The translations under genes were made by a program, and so were the position numbers. This document shows, one piece after another, positions 52,274 to 61,809 of a stretch of 64,000 bases of DNA; the first letter of the stretch is position 1, and each line of letters begins with the position of its first letter. Location: the NCBI RefSeq assembly GCF_900163965.1, contig NZ_FULE01000046.1:99423-163422 (forward strand), in the 5' to 3' direction. A model generated the notes under the pieces. It ran no database searches. It had not been told where the DNA came from and saw only the letters and a program-made list of their open reading frames with translations. Source of the stretch: Vibrio ruber DSM 16370 (GTDB lineage: Bacteria > Pseudomonadota > Gammaproteobacteria > Enterobacterales > Vibrionaceae).

Positions 52274-53094
52274 TGAGCCCCGCGCATGTGCTGGTTTTCG
52301 GCGGCACATCCGATGCTGTCACACTGTGCCGGATGCTGGAGCAGTACCGGATCCGCTATACGTTGTCGGTAGCAACTCCGGCCGGGCTGGCCACGGTACA
52401 GTCACTGACGGCACCGGTGATTCAAGGCCGCTTAGATGCTGAAACAATGCGGACATGGATCCTGGATCATCAGGTCGATTGTGTGATTGATGCCGCCCAT
52501 CCTTATGCGCAGCAATTACGGGAAACCATCGTCGCTGCCAGCCTGAAAACCGGGTGTCCGGTGATTCGTTATGAGCGACCGATACCGGTTGATGTGGCGG
52601 CTCATCCGTTGCTTATCAAGGCCGGTAGTATTGCGGATGCCTGTGACCAGATCACGTCGGCACAGCAGAAAATTTTGCTGACCACCGGCAGTAAAGACCT
52701 CGCTCAGTTTTGTCAGCGACTTAACGACAAAACAGTGTATGTCCGCGTTTTGCCGACCACTGAGGTCGTCGCGGAATGTGAGTCCCTCGGGTTGAGTTAT
52801 GCGCAAATTATTGCGATGAAAGGCCCTTTTTCTGCAGCGATGAATCACGCGCTGTACGACATGATCCAGCCGGATGTGGTGATCACCAAAGAGTCCGGTC
52901 AGGCAGGCGGATTTACTGAAAAAGTGCAACCGTGTCTTGCACTCGGGATTCCCTGCATTGTGATTCAACGGCCTCCGCTGCGTTTTGTCACCCACTATGT
53001 TGAAACGTTACACGATCTTGACGCGTGCGAAGCATTGTTTTGCGCGTGGCAACAGAAGGAATCATTTGATGAAAAAAGCACTGTTAGTGATTAG
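52270..53094 (+). CDS. cbiJ: Cobalt-precorrin-6A reductase
   Basis: 274 aa. HVLVFGGTSDAVTLCRML, CVIDAAHPYAQQL, LLTTGSKDL and a late VVITKESGQAGGFTEKVQPC identify the CbiJ/CobK family, which reduces the C18-C19 double bond using a nicotinamide cofactor. Overlaps cbiH by 4 and cbiK by 26 bases. Confidence 0.94.
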   Translation: MMSPAHVLVFGGTSDAVTLCRMLEQYRIRYTLSVATPAGLATVQSLTAPVIQGRLDAETMRTWILDHQVDCVIDAAHPYAQQLRETIVAASLKTGCPVIRYERPIPVDVAAHPLLIKAGSIADACDQITSAQQKILLTTGSKDLAQFCQRLNDKTVYVRVLPTTEVVAECESLGLSYAQIIAMKGPFSAAMNHALYDMIQPDVVITKESGQAGGFTEKVQPCLALGIPCIVIQRPPLRFVTHYVETLHDLDACEALFCAWQQKESFDEKSTVSD

Positions 53095-53941
53095 TTTCGG
53101 AACCAGTTATCCGCAAGCGCTGCAAAAAAATATTGCGGCGAGTGAACAAGCTTTAGCCAATGCATTTCCCGACCGGGATTTTTTCCGGGCTTTTACTTCA
53201 TCGATGATTATTAACAAGTTATCGCAGCGGGACGGGATCGACATTGCTCATCCGCGTGAGGCTCTGGCAGCACTCAAACGTGCCGGATATCGGGATGTGT
53301 TGATCCAGTCACTCCATATTATCAACGGGGACGAATATGAAAAAATTGTCCGGGAAGTGGCACATTGCCGACACCAGTTTGAGCGCATCGAAGTCGGTGT
53401 CCCTTTGCTGAGTGACTGTGATGACTATCAGCGCTTGATTGACGCGATTGAATACCAGTCACCACCACTTGCAGCGGATGAACGCTTGGTGCTGATGGGG
53501 CACGGAACGACCCATCATGCGTTTTCAGCCTATGCCTGTCTCGATCATATGATGCAAACGCATCAGCGACCTTTTATTGTCGGTGCGGTGGAAAGCTATC
53601 CGGGTATCGAGACCGTTATCAGTCGGTTGCAACAGGCGCAGGTGCGTAAAGTTTATCTGATGCCACTGATGCTGGTGGCCGGTGATCATGCGATTCATGA
53701 TATGGCATCCGATGACCCCGATTCATGGAAAGTCCTGATTGAACAGGCTGGGATTACCGCCGAGCCGATTGTGCAGGGATTGGGCGAAAATCCGCTGATT
53801 CGTCAGTTATTTATTGATCATTTAACCGCGGTTTCATCCTCAGACATGGCATCACAGCAAGCGGGAGCAGCAAGCCAGACGTCGCAGACTATTCAACCAT
53901 CCGTCATGACGTCAATGCATGTGAAGGAGCCAGTCGCATGA
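53069..53941 (+). CDS. cbiK: Sirohydrochlorin cobaltochelatase
   Basis: 290 aa. LLVISFGTSYPQAL at the N-terminus, then LVLMGHGTTHHAF with the metal-handling His and LMPLMLVAGDHAIHDMASDD. It inserts Co(II) into the factor II/precorrin-2 macrocycle; this early insertion defines the anaerobic pathway. There is no signal peptide, unlike periplasmic CbiK of sulfate reducers. The ~35 residues at the C-terminus are Ser/Gln/Thr-rich and look like an unstructured addition. The start at 53069 matches the family. Confidence 0.94.
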   Translation: MKKALLVISFGTSYPQALQKNIAASEQALANAFPDRDFFRAFTSSMIINKLSQRDGIDIAHPREALAALKRAGYRDVLIQSLHIINGDEYEKIVREVAHCRHQFERIEVGVPLLSDCDDYQRLIDAIEYQSPPLAADERLVLMGHGTTHHAFSAYACLDHMMQTHQRPFIVGAVESYPGIETVISRLQQAQVRKVYLMPLMLVAGDHAIHDMASDDPDSWKVLIEQAGITAEPIVQGLGENPLIRQLFIDHLTAVSSSDMASQQAGAASQTSQTIQPSVMTSMHVKEPVA

Positions 53942-54777
53942 GTGATGGAAAGTTAATGAATGGTGAAATGTTAAAAAATGGCGGAAAGTTATTTGCAATG
54001 GGCACCGGTCCGGGTGCCAGTGACTTAATCACCGTCCGTGCTACCCGGATTCTGGGTCACCTCGATGTGCTGTACGCACCGGCTGGCCGTCGGAAGGGGG
54101 ACAGCCTGGCCTTGTCGATTGTACGCGAGTATCTGGGGGAGCAGGTGACGGTAAAAGCGCGCCATTTTCCGATGACCAACGATGCCGGAGAAAAACGTCA
54201 GGCCTGGGAGCAAATTGCCGCAGAGATAACTCAAGATGTAGCCGCCGGGAAACAGGTTGGTTTCATCACTTTAGGTGACAGTATGCTGTTCAGCACTTGG
54301 GTTTTTTTACTGGAACGCCTTGCCCCGCAAGTTGAGATTGAAGTGGTGCCGGGGATTACGTCATTTGCTGCGATTGCTGCCCGGGCGCAATTCCCGTTGT
54401 GTATGGAACAACAATCAATGGCGGTGATGTCTTGTACTGCAAATGAAGATGTGTTGCGTCGTGCTCTGGCTGAGCATGAATGTGTGGTGTTGATGAAAGT
54501 ATATGGCCGGTTTGAAACAATCCGTACCCTGCTGGAAGAACTGGGCTTGCTGTCATGCGCGATTTTGATGGCGAACGCGTCGATGGATAATGAAATCTAT
54601 TATCCCGATCTGAGCGCTATTCACCCGGGAGATGGTACGGGGGAGTCGCTGCCCTACTTTTCGACTATTTTAGTCAATCGCCGTTTTGCCCATCACCGTT
54701 TCGGTCATCAGGGTGCAGAAAAAGCCAATGGTTGCGAGCAACTACAACCGTTCGCCCCCGTATCAACCGACAAATAA
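53938..54777 (+). CDS. cbiL: Cobalt-factor II C20-methyltransferase
   Basis: 279 aa, tetrapyrrole methylase: LFAMGTGPGASDLITVRATR, FITLGDSMLFSTWVFLLER, VVPGITSFAAIAARAQFPL and CVVLMKVYGRFE. It methylates C-20 of cobalt-factor II. The first ~18 residues before the fold are a Met/Lys/Gly-rich leader, and an internal ATG at 53998 would give a shorter form; the ATG at 53938 overlaps the cbiK stop and is favoured. Confidence 0.94.
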   Translation: MSDGKLMNGEMLKNGGKLFAMGTGPGASDLITVRATRILGHLDVLYAPAGRRKGDSLALSIVREYLGEQVTVKARHFPMTNDAGEKRQAWEQIAAEITQDVAAGKQVGFITLGDSMLFSTWVFLLERLAPQVEIEVVPGITSFAAIAARAQFPLCMEQQSMAVMSCTANEDVLRRALAEHECVVLMKVYGRFETIRTLLEELGLLSCAILMANASMDNEIYYPDLSAIHPGDGTGESLPYFSTILVNRRFAHHRFGHQGAEKANGCEQLQPFAPVSTDK

Positions 54778-54788
54778 GGAACAGACTG

Positions 54789-55529
54789 ATGTTTGCTCGA
54801 TTCTCCCGCATTCCTTCCGGGGTATTCCTCGGGATGATGATGTTTTTAATGTTCCCCGCCAGTGCCAATGCCATGCATATCATGGAAGGTTTTCTGCCAC
54901 CGGTATGGGCGCTGAGCTGGTGGGTCTTCTTTTTACCCTGTTTGATTTTGAGTATCAGAAAAGTAAAGCATCTGGTCGCCAGTGACAGTGACAGAAAGGT
55001 GTTGTTGGCGCTGTGCGGGGCATTTATTTTCGTTCTGTCGGCGTTAAAGCTGCCTTCGGTGACCGGCAGTTGCTCTCACCCCACGGGGGTTGGTCTGGCG
55101 GTGATTCTGTTTGGCTTTATGGTGGTACCGCTGCTCGGCGGGATTGTTTTGCTGTTTCAGGCGCTGTTACTGGCGCACGGTGGTTTATCAACTTTAGGCG
55201 CGAATGGGATGTCGATGGCCGTCATCGGGCCTTTGGTCGGTTATGTCTTGTGGGTCATGGCAAACCGACTTCATGTCAGAAAGGATATTGCCGTGTTTTT
55301 GTGTGCCGCCGGGGCGGATCTTGCGACGTATTTGGTTACCTCAGTTCAACTCGGATTGGCCTTCCCTGATCCGCAGCTCGGTATGGTTGCTTCGGTGAGT
55401 AAGTTTATGGGGGTTTTTCTGCTGACACAGGTACCAATTGCCATTGCAGAAGGGCTACTGACCGTGTTGATTTATGAACAACTCAATAAACGGGCACTGC
55501 TCGGAACAACACAAGGTGGACTGAGATGA
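54789..55529 (+). CDS. cbiM: Energy-coupling-factor cobalt transporter, substrate-binding subunit
   Basis: 246 aa. A cleavable N-terminal signal (FLGMMMFLMFPASANA) precedes the mature AMHIMEGFLPP. The N-terminal Met-x-His is known to form the cobalt site of CbiM/NikM proteins. About six membrane helices follow. Start at 54789, 11 bases after cbiL. Confidence 0.95.
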   Translation: MFARFSRIPSGVFLGMMMFLMFPASANAMHIMEGFLPPVWALSWWVFFLPCLILSIRKVKHLVASDSDRKVLLALCGAFIFVLSALKLPSVTGSCSHPTGVGLAVILFGFMVVPLLGGIVLLFQALLLAHGGLSTLGANGMSMAVIGPLVGYVLWVMANRLHVRKDIAVFLCAAGADLATYLVTSVQLGLAFPDPQLGMVASVSKFMGVFLLTQVPIAIAEGLLTVLIYEQLNKRALLGTTQGGLR

Positions 55530-55810
55530 AAAAGAACATATTGATTCTGTTGTTGGTCGGCTTGGTGATTGTCATGCCGTTCGTATTAGGTGTTTCCGGT
55601 GAATTCGGCGGTTCGGATGGTGAAGCGGAATCGGTGATTAGTGAAATCGCACCGGATTATCAGCCATGGCTTGAACCGATATTTGAACCGGCCAGCGGTG
55701 AAATTGAAAGTTTGCTATTTACATTACAGGGCTCACTTGGTTCGGCGGTAATTTTTTATATCCTCGGCTTCTATCAAGGGCGTCGGCGTCGTCATGCTAT
55801 TGATCGATAA
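55526..55810 (+). CDS. cbiN: Cobalt transport auxiliary subunit
   Basis: 94 aa with two membrane helices (about 5-22 and 67-86) around a periplasmic loop of about 45 residues containing FGGSDGEAESVISEIAPDYQPW, the CbiN signature. It is required with CbiM for metal uptake. Overlaps cbiM by 4 and cbiQ by 17 bases. Confidence 0.94.
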   Translation: MKKNILILLLVGLVIVMPFVLGVSGEFGGSDGEAESVISEIAPDYQPWLEPIFEPASGEIESLLFTLQGSLGSAVIFYILGFYQGRRRRHAIDR

Positions 55811-56468
55811 ATATGCTTATCGGAGCCGGTGGGTTGGTGTCTCACCGGTCTATAAAGGCTGGTTTTATCTCGTCTCGTTGTCGCTGGCACTCACGCTGCC
55901 GGTTATCTATCAGGGGGGATTATTTCTGGTGTTAATGATGCTGACCTGTATCGGTGGCCGAATCTCGCTCAGGCAATATCTGCGTTGGCTGCGCTTACCC
56001 GGTGGATTCTTGCTGTTCAGCATCATGGCGATGGTACTGACTTATCATCAACGGCCGGACGAGTTGATCATCAGTATGCCGGTTGCTGACGGATTTGTCG
56101 GGGTCAGTGGTGAACTTTGGGGGATGGCTGAGCATACATTAATGCGCTGTTTATGCTCGATTGCGGCCACTTTCTGTTTTGTGGTATCGACACCGTTCAA
56201 TCAGTGTATCCGGCTGCTGAAAGCCACCCGATTGCCATTGGTATTGATTGAACAGGTACTACTGACTTATCGGTTTATTTTTATCTTGATTGAAGAAGCG
56301 CACGCCATTTTTACCGCCCAAACGCTGCGCTTCGGTTATATTCGTCGCCGCCACTGGCTGAAATCGCTGGCTCAGTTAGCGGGGATGTTATTGCAGCGGG
56401 TTTTGATACGCCATCAGCACATGAAAGCGTCCCTTTTTGTCAAGTTATACCAAGGAGAGTTTCTCTGA
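55794..56468 (+). CDS. cbiQ: ECF cobalt transporter transmembrane coupling subunit
   Basis: 224 aa with four to five membrane helices. The coupling helices contain the Ala-Arg-Gly-type region here as AQTLRFGYIRRRHWLKSLAQLAGMLL. CbiQ links the ATPase CbiO to CbiM. It overlaps cbiN by 17 bases and shares one base with cbiO. Confidence 0.92.
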   Translation: MLLIDKYAYRSRWVGVSPVYKGWFYLVSLSLALTLPVIYQGGLFLVLMMLTCIGGRISLRQYLRWLRLPGGFLLFSIMAMVLTYHQRPDELIISMPVADGFVGVSGELWGMAEHTLMRCLCSIAATFCFVVSTPFNQCIRLLKATRLPLVLIEQVLLTYRFIFILIEEAHAIFTAQTLRFGYIRRRHWLKSLAQLAGMLLQRVLIRHQHMKASLFVKLYQGEFL

Positions 56469-57274
56469 TGACGTTATCGGTTCAAGCGGTTGATTTTGCC
56501 TATGAGGATGGCTCACCCGTGCTCAAGCGAGTGGCGATGAATTTCGCAGCGCATCCTGTTGTCGGTGTCGTTGGGGCTAACGGTTGTGGTAAATCGACGC
56601 TGTTTAAGTTATTGCTTGGCTTATATCGGCCACATCACGGTAACGTCTTATGGCAAGGTCAACCGCTGACGTATGCTAAAAAAGCGCTGTTTGAGCACCG
56701 TCAGCGTGTCACTCTGGTATTTCAGGAACCGGAGCAGCAAATTTTTTATACCGATGTTTTCGATGACATTGCTTTTAGTCTGAGAAATCTCGGGGTAGAC
56801 GATACTGAGATCCAGCGACGTGTCAGCGATGCATTATCCTTGGTGGATGGTCAAAACTTAATCAATAAGCCGGTGCAGTATCTCAGTTACGGGCAAAAGA
56901 AGCGGGTCGCGATTGCCGGTGCACTGGTATTAGACAGTCAGTATCTGTTACTGGATGAACCGACTGCCGGGCTGGATCCTGCCGGCACGCGGCAGATGAA
57001 ATCTCTGATTGAGAGATTTGCAGCGCTCGGCAAGCATGTGGTGATGTCCAGCCATGATATTAATCTGATTTATGAGTTGTGTGATTACGTGTATGTGATG
57101 GCCGACGGGGAAGTAGTCAGCGAAGGCAAACCAGACACGATTTTTCTCGACCGGGTTGCGATGGAAAGGATTGGTTTGGCACAGCCGTGGCTGGTTCAGA
57201 TGCATCAGGCGCTGGGTCTCCCGCTATTTCGTAACGAGCAAGAGATGCACAGTTATGCAGCACTCACCAAATGA
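56468..57274 (+). CDS. cbiO: ECF cobalt transporter ATPase
   Basis: 268 aa ABC ATPase. Walker A GANGCGKSTLF, Q-loop FQEPEQQIFYTDVFDDIAF (typical of ECF ATPases), signature LSYGQKKRVAIAGAL, Walker B LLLDEPTAGLDP and the switch His in MSSHD. It powers Co(II) uptake with CbiMNQ. It is the last gene of the operon; cbiA, cbiB, cbiP and the cob genes for nucleotide-loop assembly other than cobC are not in this window. Confidence 0.95.
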   Translation: MTLSVQAVDFAYEDGSPVLKRVAMNFAAHPVVGVVGANGCGKSTLFKLLLGLYRPHHGNVLWQGQPLTYAKKALFEHRQRVTLVFQEPEQQIFYTDVFDDIAFSLRNLGVDDTEIQRRVSDALSLVDGQNLINKPVQYLSYGQKKRVAIAGALVLDSQYLLLDEPTAGLDPAGTRQMKSLIERFAALGKHVVMSSHDINLIYELCDYVYVMADGEVVSEGKPDTIFLDRVAMERIGLAQPWLVQMHQALGLPLFRNEQEMHSYAALTK

Positions 57275-57321
57275 CAACCAAAGACACAATGAATACGGCG
57301 TCGGGCCGAGTAACAGAGTGA

Positions 57322-57347
57322 GCAGAGTGGGGCGGAGCCCACTCTGC
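57322..57347. terminator. Hairpin between convergent cbiO and eptA
   Basis: GCAGAGTGGG-GCGGAG-CCCACTCTGC, a perfect 10-bp GC-rich stem in the gap between converging genes. There is no T-tract, but its place argues for bidirectional termination. Confidence 0.6.
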
Positions 57348-57377
57348 GCTGGTTCGGCGCGTGTTGAACGGCCGGTA

Positions 57378-59009
57378 TTACTTCCGGCATACAGAAAAGA
57401 TATCTTGTGTCGGCCGATAGAGTTGTGTTGACACATTGAGTGCGCCAAGCAGTGAATCAAACAGATTATCATGTGACACCTGAGCGGTTTGAGCCTGCTG
57501 TTTCAGGCACGATTGGTCAATATGCTGCGCGGCCCGGTATCCATCGGATAACCACACCATCAACGGGACGTGTTTCTGTTCCTGCGGTGCGATCGAGTAG
57601 GGTAAGCCATGTAGGTAGATACCATTTTCCCCTAATGATTCCCCATGGTCAGAGAGATAGATCAGCGCAGTATTATATTGCTCGGAGAGTTGTTTTAACC
57701 GGGTAATCGTTTGAGCAACCACGTAATCGGTATAGCGAATAGTGTTGTCGTAAGTATTGACCAGCTGCTCATGGGTACAGTTTTCAATATCGTCCCGCTG
57801 ACAATCCGGCTGAAAGTAAGCAAATTGTTGTGGATAACGCTGAAAATAGGCCGGCCCATGGCTGCCGATTAAATGAAGAACCACTAAACGATTCCCCTGA
57901 AGTGCATTCACATCCTGCTCAAAATTATTGAGCAGAGCCATATCTTTACACCCGGCGAGACTGCATAACGGATCCTGAGAATTGCGTTTCAGCTCCTGAT
58001 ATTTGACATGTTTTGGAATCCCTTTGCTGGCACCATCATTCTCTTTCCAGAAGATATCGATACCCGCCCTTTTTAGCACGTCGAGCAGGTTGTCCTGATG
58101 ATAGGCGCGTTGCTCGTTATAATTTTTCCTGTCGAGGCGAGAAAACATGCAGGGAACAGAGACTGCGGTTGCGGTACCACAAGAGGCGACATGCCGGTAG
58201 GAGATCACCGGCAGCGTATCGGTGAATGGGGTCGTGGGTCTTGGGTAGCCGTTTGCATGGTAATTGTATGTTCTGGCAGTTTCACCCAGAATGAAAACAA
58301 CCAAAGACGGTTTTTGGCCGGGAGCTGCCGTTTGTTTGGCATCCAATCCGATATGAACATAAGGTAATGGCCGGTAAAAATAGGTTTGATGAATATATTC
58401 AGCAATGCCATTAATGTAATACGTCGGAATAATCATCCGTTTGATATAACCATTATTGCGGCCGACCGATGCATAATCCTGATAATATGCCGAGGCAATC
58501 AGCACGATTCCCAGTCCGGAAATGAAAATGACACCCAGTTTTTTCGCAATCAAAGGCACTAATTTTTCATGTCTAATGGGGGTTAAAATTAACAATATGG
58601 TTGGCAAGACCCCCAGCCCGAGAAACCAGATCACGGAGCGAAAACTCAGATAAGACGAGGCCTCACCGACGTTAGTCTCAATAAAGTTTTCTATCATTTC
58701 AGCGTCGAATATCGTGCCATAATTATAAGTGGCATAACTGACAAGGCTCGATGTCAAAAGCAGAACGGAAAAGAATATTTTGGTGATTTTCGGCCACGAA
58801 AATAAACTGAAAATTATTGTTAAAGCGAATGTAAAAAAGAATGGAATAGAAATAACGAATCCAGTATTAACTGCATCTAATTGATTAAATATTTCATGCA
58901 GTGATTTATAAACCGGCAAATTTAAGATAACAGCAAAATAAATCGCAATGATGATTGTGATGGCATGATGAGATAATTTTAATTGTTTGATCGTATTTAT
59001 TATTTTCAT
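57378..59009 (-). CDS. eptA: Lipid A phosphoethanolamine transferase
   Basis: 543 aa. Five N-terminal membrane helices (about 15-185) precede a periplasmic sulfatase-like domain with ILGETARTYNYHANGYPRPT, where the Thr of GET is the nucleophile, SCGTATAVSVPCMFS, and LIYLSDHGESLGENG with the zinc-binding Asp-His. The many Cys in the soluble domain fit the disulfides known in EptA. It adds phosphoethanolamine to lipid A and lowers binding of polymyxin and other cationic peptides. No two-component genes are adjacent. Other family members (EptB/C) are possible, but EptA is the closest by length and motifs. Confidence 0.88.
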   Translation of the reverse strand: MKIINTIKQLKLSHHAITIIIAIYFAVILNLPVYKSLHEIFNQLDAVNTGFVISIPFFFTFALTIIFSLFSWPKITKIFFSVLLLTSSLVSYATYNYGTIFDAEMIENFIETNVGEASSYLSFRSVIWFLGLGVLPTILLILTPIRHEKLVPLIAKKLGVIFISGLGIVLIASAYYQDYASVGRNNGYIKRMIIPTYYINGIAEYIHQTYFYRPLPYVHIGLDAKQTAAPGQKPSLVVFILGETARTYNYHANGYPRPTTPFTDTLPVISYRHVASCGTATAVSVPCMFSRLDRKNYNEQRAYHQDNLLDVLKRAGIDIFWKENDGASKGIPKHVKYQELKRNSQDPLCSLAGCKDMALLNNFEQDVNALQGNRLVVLHLIGSHGPAYFQRYPQQFAYFQPDCQRDDIENCTHEQLVNTYDNTIRYTDYVVAQTITRLKQLSEQYNTALIYLSDHGESLGENGIYLHGLPYSIAPQEQKHVPLMVWLSDGYRAAQHIDQSCLKQQAQTAQVSHDNLFDSLLGALNVSTQLYRPTQDIFSVCRK

Positions 59010-59380
59010 TTTGTCATGATTCGTTAGTCAGAAAATACTGCGAAATATCTACAGCGTTCAAGTGGTACAAGTTCAGTTACCTATGATTCAATTCCATATG
59101 AAAAGTTGCGTAACGTTATAGGTAAAGATGTGATCTAGTCAACAAAAATTAGATCGGATTGAGTTTGATACACAATTAAATTCGTATTTATATGATGGAA
59201 TAAGACCATTGTCTTGAGATGAGATATGTTTTTATCTTATTGATTATTCAATGAATAGTCACAAAGTAGCGTGGCCGGATAGAAGAAGGCTGTCTGCTGG
59301 TATGAACAAAATCCTGTCACGCCGATACATGAGTAACCCTGCGCGTCATCATGCATCGGTGTGACCAGAATTTAATATAT
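59010..59380. other. Intergenic region with long inverted repeat
   Basis: It holds the eptA promoter region and, at 59318-59363, an imperfect 15-bp inverted repeat (CACGCCGATACATGA / TCATGCATCGGTGTG, two G-U-compatible differences, 16-base loop) just beyond the quinone-reductase stop. That is probably its terminator. No gene seen. Confidence 0.5.
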
Positions 59381-59956
59381 TTACTTAATTTGACTGGCGA
59401 GCCGGGCTGTTTTATCCAACCAGTTTTTTCGATGTTTGCTACTGGCGCTGATCATTGGGCCAAAATAAGTTGAAGAGGTGTTTTTAATTCCACAGAATTC
59501 CAGAATAGTATGTTTTAACTGTTTGTATATTGGGTTACCGTAGATAAGCTTGTACCAGAAAGGAGGCGTATCAAGGGTAATAATGAGTTGAGATGTACGC
59601 CCTTTTAATAGTTTTTGAGGAATCGATTTACCCTCTAAATATTTGAACGAAAAGCCCGGTAAAAAGGTTCTATCTATTGCACCTTTGAATTTGGCTGGCA
59701 TGGCTCCCCACCAGACAGGACTAATAATCACAATATGTTCTGACCATTGGACTTTATTTTGAAAATCTAATAAATCAGGTTCTAAGGTTGTTATTTCACT
59801 GTAGCCTTCATCTAAGCTGATTTTGAAATTCAAATCACCAATATGAATTTGTTCAACGTCATGTTTATCTGCCGCAACCGATGTATATTGCTCAGCTAAA
59901 GATTTACAAAAACTGTTAGATTTGGGATTGGCATTGATGACTAGAATTTTTGTCAT
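59381..59956 (-). CDS. NAD(P)H:quinone oxidoreductase-like flavoprotein
   Basis: 191 aa flavodoxin-like fold of the NQO/MdaB/YwrO kind. ILVINANPKSNSFCKSLAEQ binds the FMN/FAD phosphate, IVIISPVWWGAMPAKFKGAIDR contacts the isoalloxazine ring, and TPPFWYK lies near the active site. It would reduce quinones or electrophiles by two electrons using NAD(P)H. It follows the merR-type gene by 48 bases and is presumably under its control. Confidence 0.87.
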   Translation of the reverse strand: MTKILVINANPKSNSFCKSLAEQYTSVAADKHDVEQIHIGDLNFKISLDEGYSEITTLEPDLLDFQNKVQWSEHIVIISPVWWGAMPAKFKGAIDRTFLPGFSFKYLEGKSIPQKLLKGRTSQLIITLDTPPFWYKLIYGNPIYKQLKHTILEFCGIKNTSSTYFGPMISASSKHRKNWLDKTARLASQIK

Positions 59957-60004
59957 GATCTGATAGCTCCGTATTGTGTCCAGACGGGTAGTTTAAACTC
60001 TTAC

Positions 60005-60433
60005 CTAAAGGTCAGAGTCAACCCCTCGAACACACTGATCAATCGAAATACGATATTCTGCGATACGTTGCTTTTGTATTTCCAGCGCTTTTATTTTTTC
60101 TTCAACGAGTTCTTGCTGCTGAGCCAGAAAATCACTCACTAACGCCCAATCTAGATCTTCTTGCTCACTTTTTAAGGCGACCAGATCGGAGAGCTGAATC
60201 CCAAGAGTTTGTGCTTCTTTAATGATTTTAATCAGGCTGATGTGTTGCTGATTGTAAACACGATATTTGCCAGAGCGGGAAACATTCAATAGCCCGAGTG
60301 ATTCATACAGTCTGATTGCCCGTTGAGTCGCGCCGGATCGTTTTGATGCTTCATTAATGAACACATTTATCCCCTTGTTCTTTAACCACTTCACATTCTG
60401 TAAGAATTGTTGCATATCGTTATGAAAAGACAA
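60005..60433 (-). CDS. MerR-family regulator
   Basis: 142 aa. The MerR winged-helix begins at about residue 22 (VFINEASKRSGATQRAIRLYESLGLL), followed by the wing (SRSGKYRVYNQQHI) and a C-terminal coiled coil (about 95-135). There is no conserved Cys cluster typical of metal sensors. It lies upstream of the quinone reductase on the same strand, so it probably regulates its own small operon in response to a quinone-like or drug ligand. The first ~20 residues are longer than usual; translation may begin at an internal Met. Confidence 0.85.
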   Translation of the reverse strand: MSFHNDMQQFLQNVKWLKNKGINVFINEASKRSGATQRAIRLYESLGLLNVSRSGKYRVYNQQHISLIKIIKEAQTLGIQLSDLVALKSEQEDLDWALVSDFLAQQQELVEEKIKALEIQKQRIAEYRISIDQCVRGVDSDL

Positions 60434-60607
60434 GTCAGATCATCCCAAGAATACATTGAAACTCAAGTGTCTTATGCAGTGCTTTTATCTGTGGGGTGTG
60501 TGATAGATAGTTTGTCAGAGGAAGAATTTAGTGGGTAGAGAAGGGAGGTCAGACATATTGGTTTTTGACTTGTGTGGCACCAACGGGTGCTGATGCCACA
60601 TAAAGTA

Positions 60608-60820
60608 TTACATCACAGTGACTTGCGCTGCTTGTAATCCTTTTTGACCTTGTTCAACCACGAACGATACTTTTTGGCCTTCGTTCAGTGTTTTGAAACC
60701 AGTTGAAACGATAGATTGGAAATGAACGAAAACGTCATCACCACCGTTGTCAGGAGAAATAAAACCAAAGCCTTTCGTTTCGTTGAACCATTTGACTGAA
60801 CCAGTTGTTTTATTAGACAT
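60608..60820 (-). CDS. Cold-shock family RNA-binding protein
   Basis: 70 aa single cold-shock domain: GSVKWFNETKGFGFISP with RNP1 KGFGFI, and DDVFVHFQSI with RNP2 VFVHF. It binds single-stranded RNA or DNA as an RNA chaperone. The long AT-rich region upstream on the minus strand is consistent with the long structured leaders of cspA-type genes, but I could not place a cold box. Which paralogue (cspA/C/D/E) cannot be told from sequence alone. Confidence 0.93.
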   Translation of the reverse strand: MSNKTTGSVKWFNETKGFGFISPDNGGDDVFVHFQSIVSTGFKTLNEGQKVSFVVEQGQKGLQAAQVTVM

Positions 60821-61579
60821 AGATACCTCTATATTTGATAATTTTAATTTAAGTGTTGTTAGCTAATAAGCGCTATTATCTATTTTAGAGATATATATTT
60901 TATCGTAGGTACGCAAACGAAAAAATCGATGTAGAACCGAGAGAAATTTGATCTTAAAGTAAATAAATAGCTCTTTTCTTAAGAGCTGGTAAGCAGTATA
61001 CCGATAAAACAGATAAAGGCTAGCTTTTTCTTGTTTTATTTTTTTATAACCCTTCAATGTTATCGGATTAAGCTTGTGTTTAAGTGTAAGGTGTTGATAT
61101 ATATTGATTTTATGGTTTGTTTTGCTTGCTGAGCCAAAAGGGAAATTGGACTTGATTGTAAAAAAACGAAAATGACTATCTATTTGCTATAATGTGTGTA
61201 TAGTGACTCCAGCTCCTAAACGTGAGTTATTGATGAAACATATAGTTCGAGTATCTTCTTCGCTTTTTTCGAGTCATTTCGTTATACAACGCCTGTAGCA
61301 ACTTATTCTTTATCTTCCATTAAATAGCCTCATTTTCATCCGTTTAGGTAAATGATGCCCCTGAAATAAATATAGTTCTGGGGGAGTGTTCACAAACATC
61401 ATTAGCAATATATATAAAGGATATGGATTCAGATTTTTTAGATAATAAATATCAATTTTGGCTGTATAACTGGAATATTCAATTTATCTTGGTGTCAATT
61501 ATTTTGGTAAAAATAAAAATGACTCTGATTCAATCGTTACCCATTTCCTTGATGTGATCTGTTTAGAAAAGGAACAAGA
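60821..61579. other. Intergenic region upstream of csp and the 67-aa gene
   Basis: About 760 bases between divergent genes. It should contain the csp leader and promoter on the minus strand. A Lys/Tyr-rich 64-codon frame at 60863-61057 has no ribosome site and is probably part of the leader. No other gene seen. Confidence 0.5.
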
Positions 61580-61783
61580 ATGAGAAAGAAACACGTTAAA
61601 TCTCCCAAAAAACATAAGAAAAGCAACTACGAAGCCAAGTTCGAGCTGATGGTTAAAGAATACCATAGTGCCCAAGAGGTCCTAGATGGAATGTCCGAGG
61701 ACTCTGCTGACTACGCGCAGCAGAAAAAACACTGTGAATCTCTCTTTGCCAGCGCTGAACGCTTTTTCAAGCAGAATCAATAA
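61580..61783 (+). CDS. Small basic hypothetical protein
   Basis: 67 aa, very basic N-terminus (MRKKHVKSPKKHKKSNYEAK) then an amphipathic, charged helical region with two predicted helices. AAAAGGAAC lies 7 bases before the ATG, a good ribosome site. No family recognised. The Lys-rich start could bind nucleic acid, but this is only a guess. Confidence 0.55.
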   Translation: MRKKHVKSPKKHKKSNYEAKFELMVKEYHSAQEVLDGMSEDSADYAQQKKHCESLFASAERFFKQNQ

Positions 61784-61809
61784 TCTTCAACTTATCTTCA
61801 TAAACTGCT

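Noticed and set aside
60863..61057. 64-codon frame rich in Lys and Tyr on the minus strand
   Set aside because: No ribosome site and it lies in the expected long leader of the cold-shock gene.
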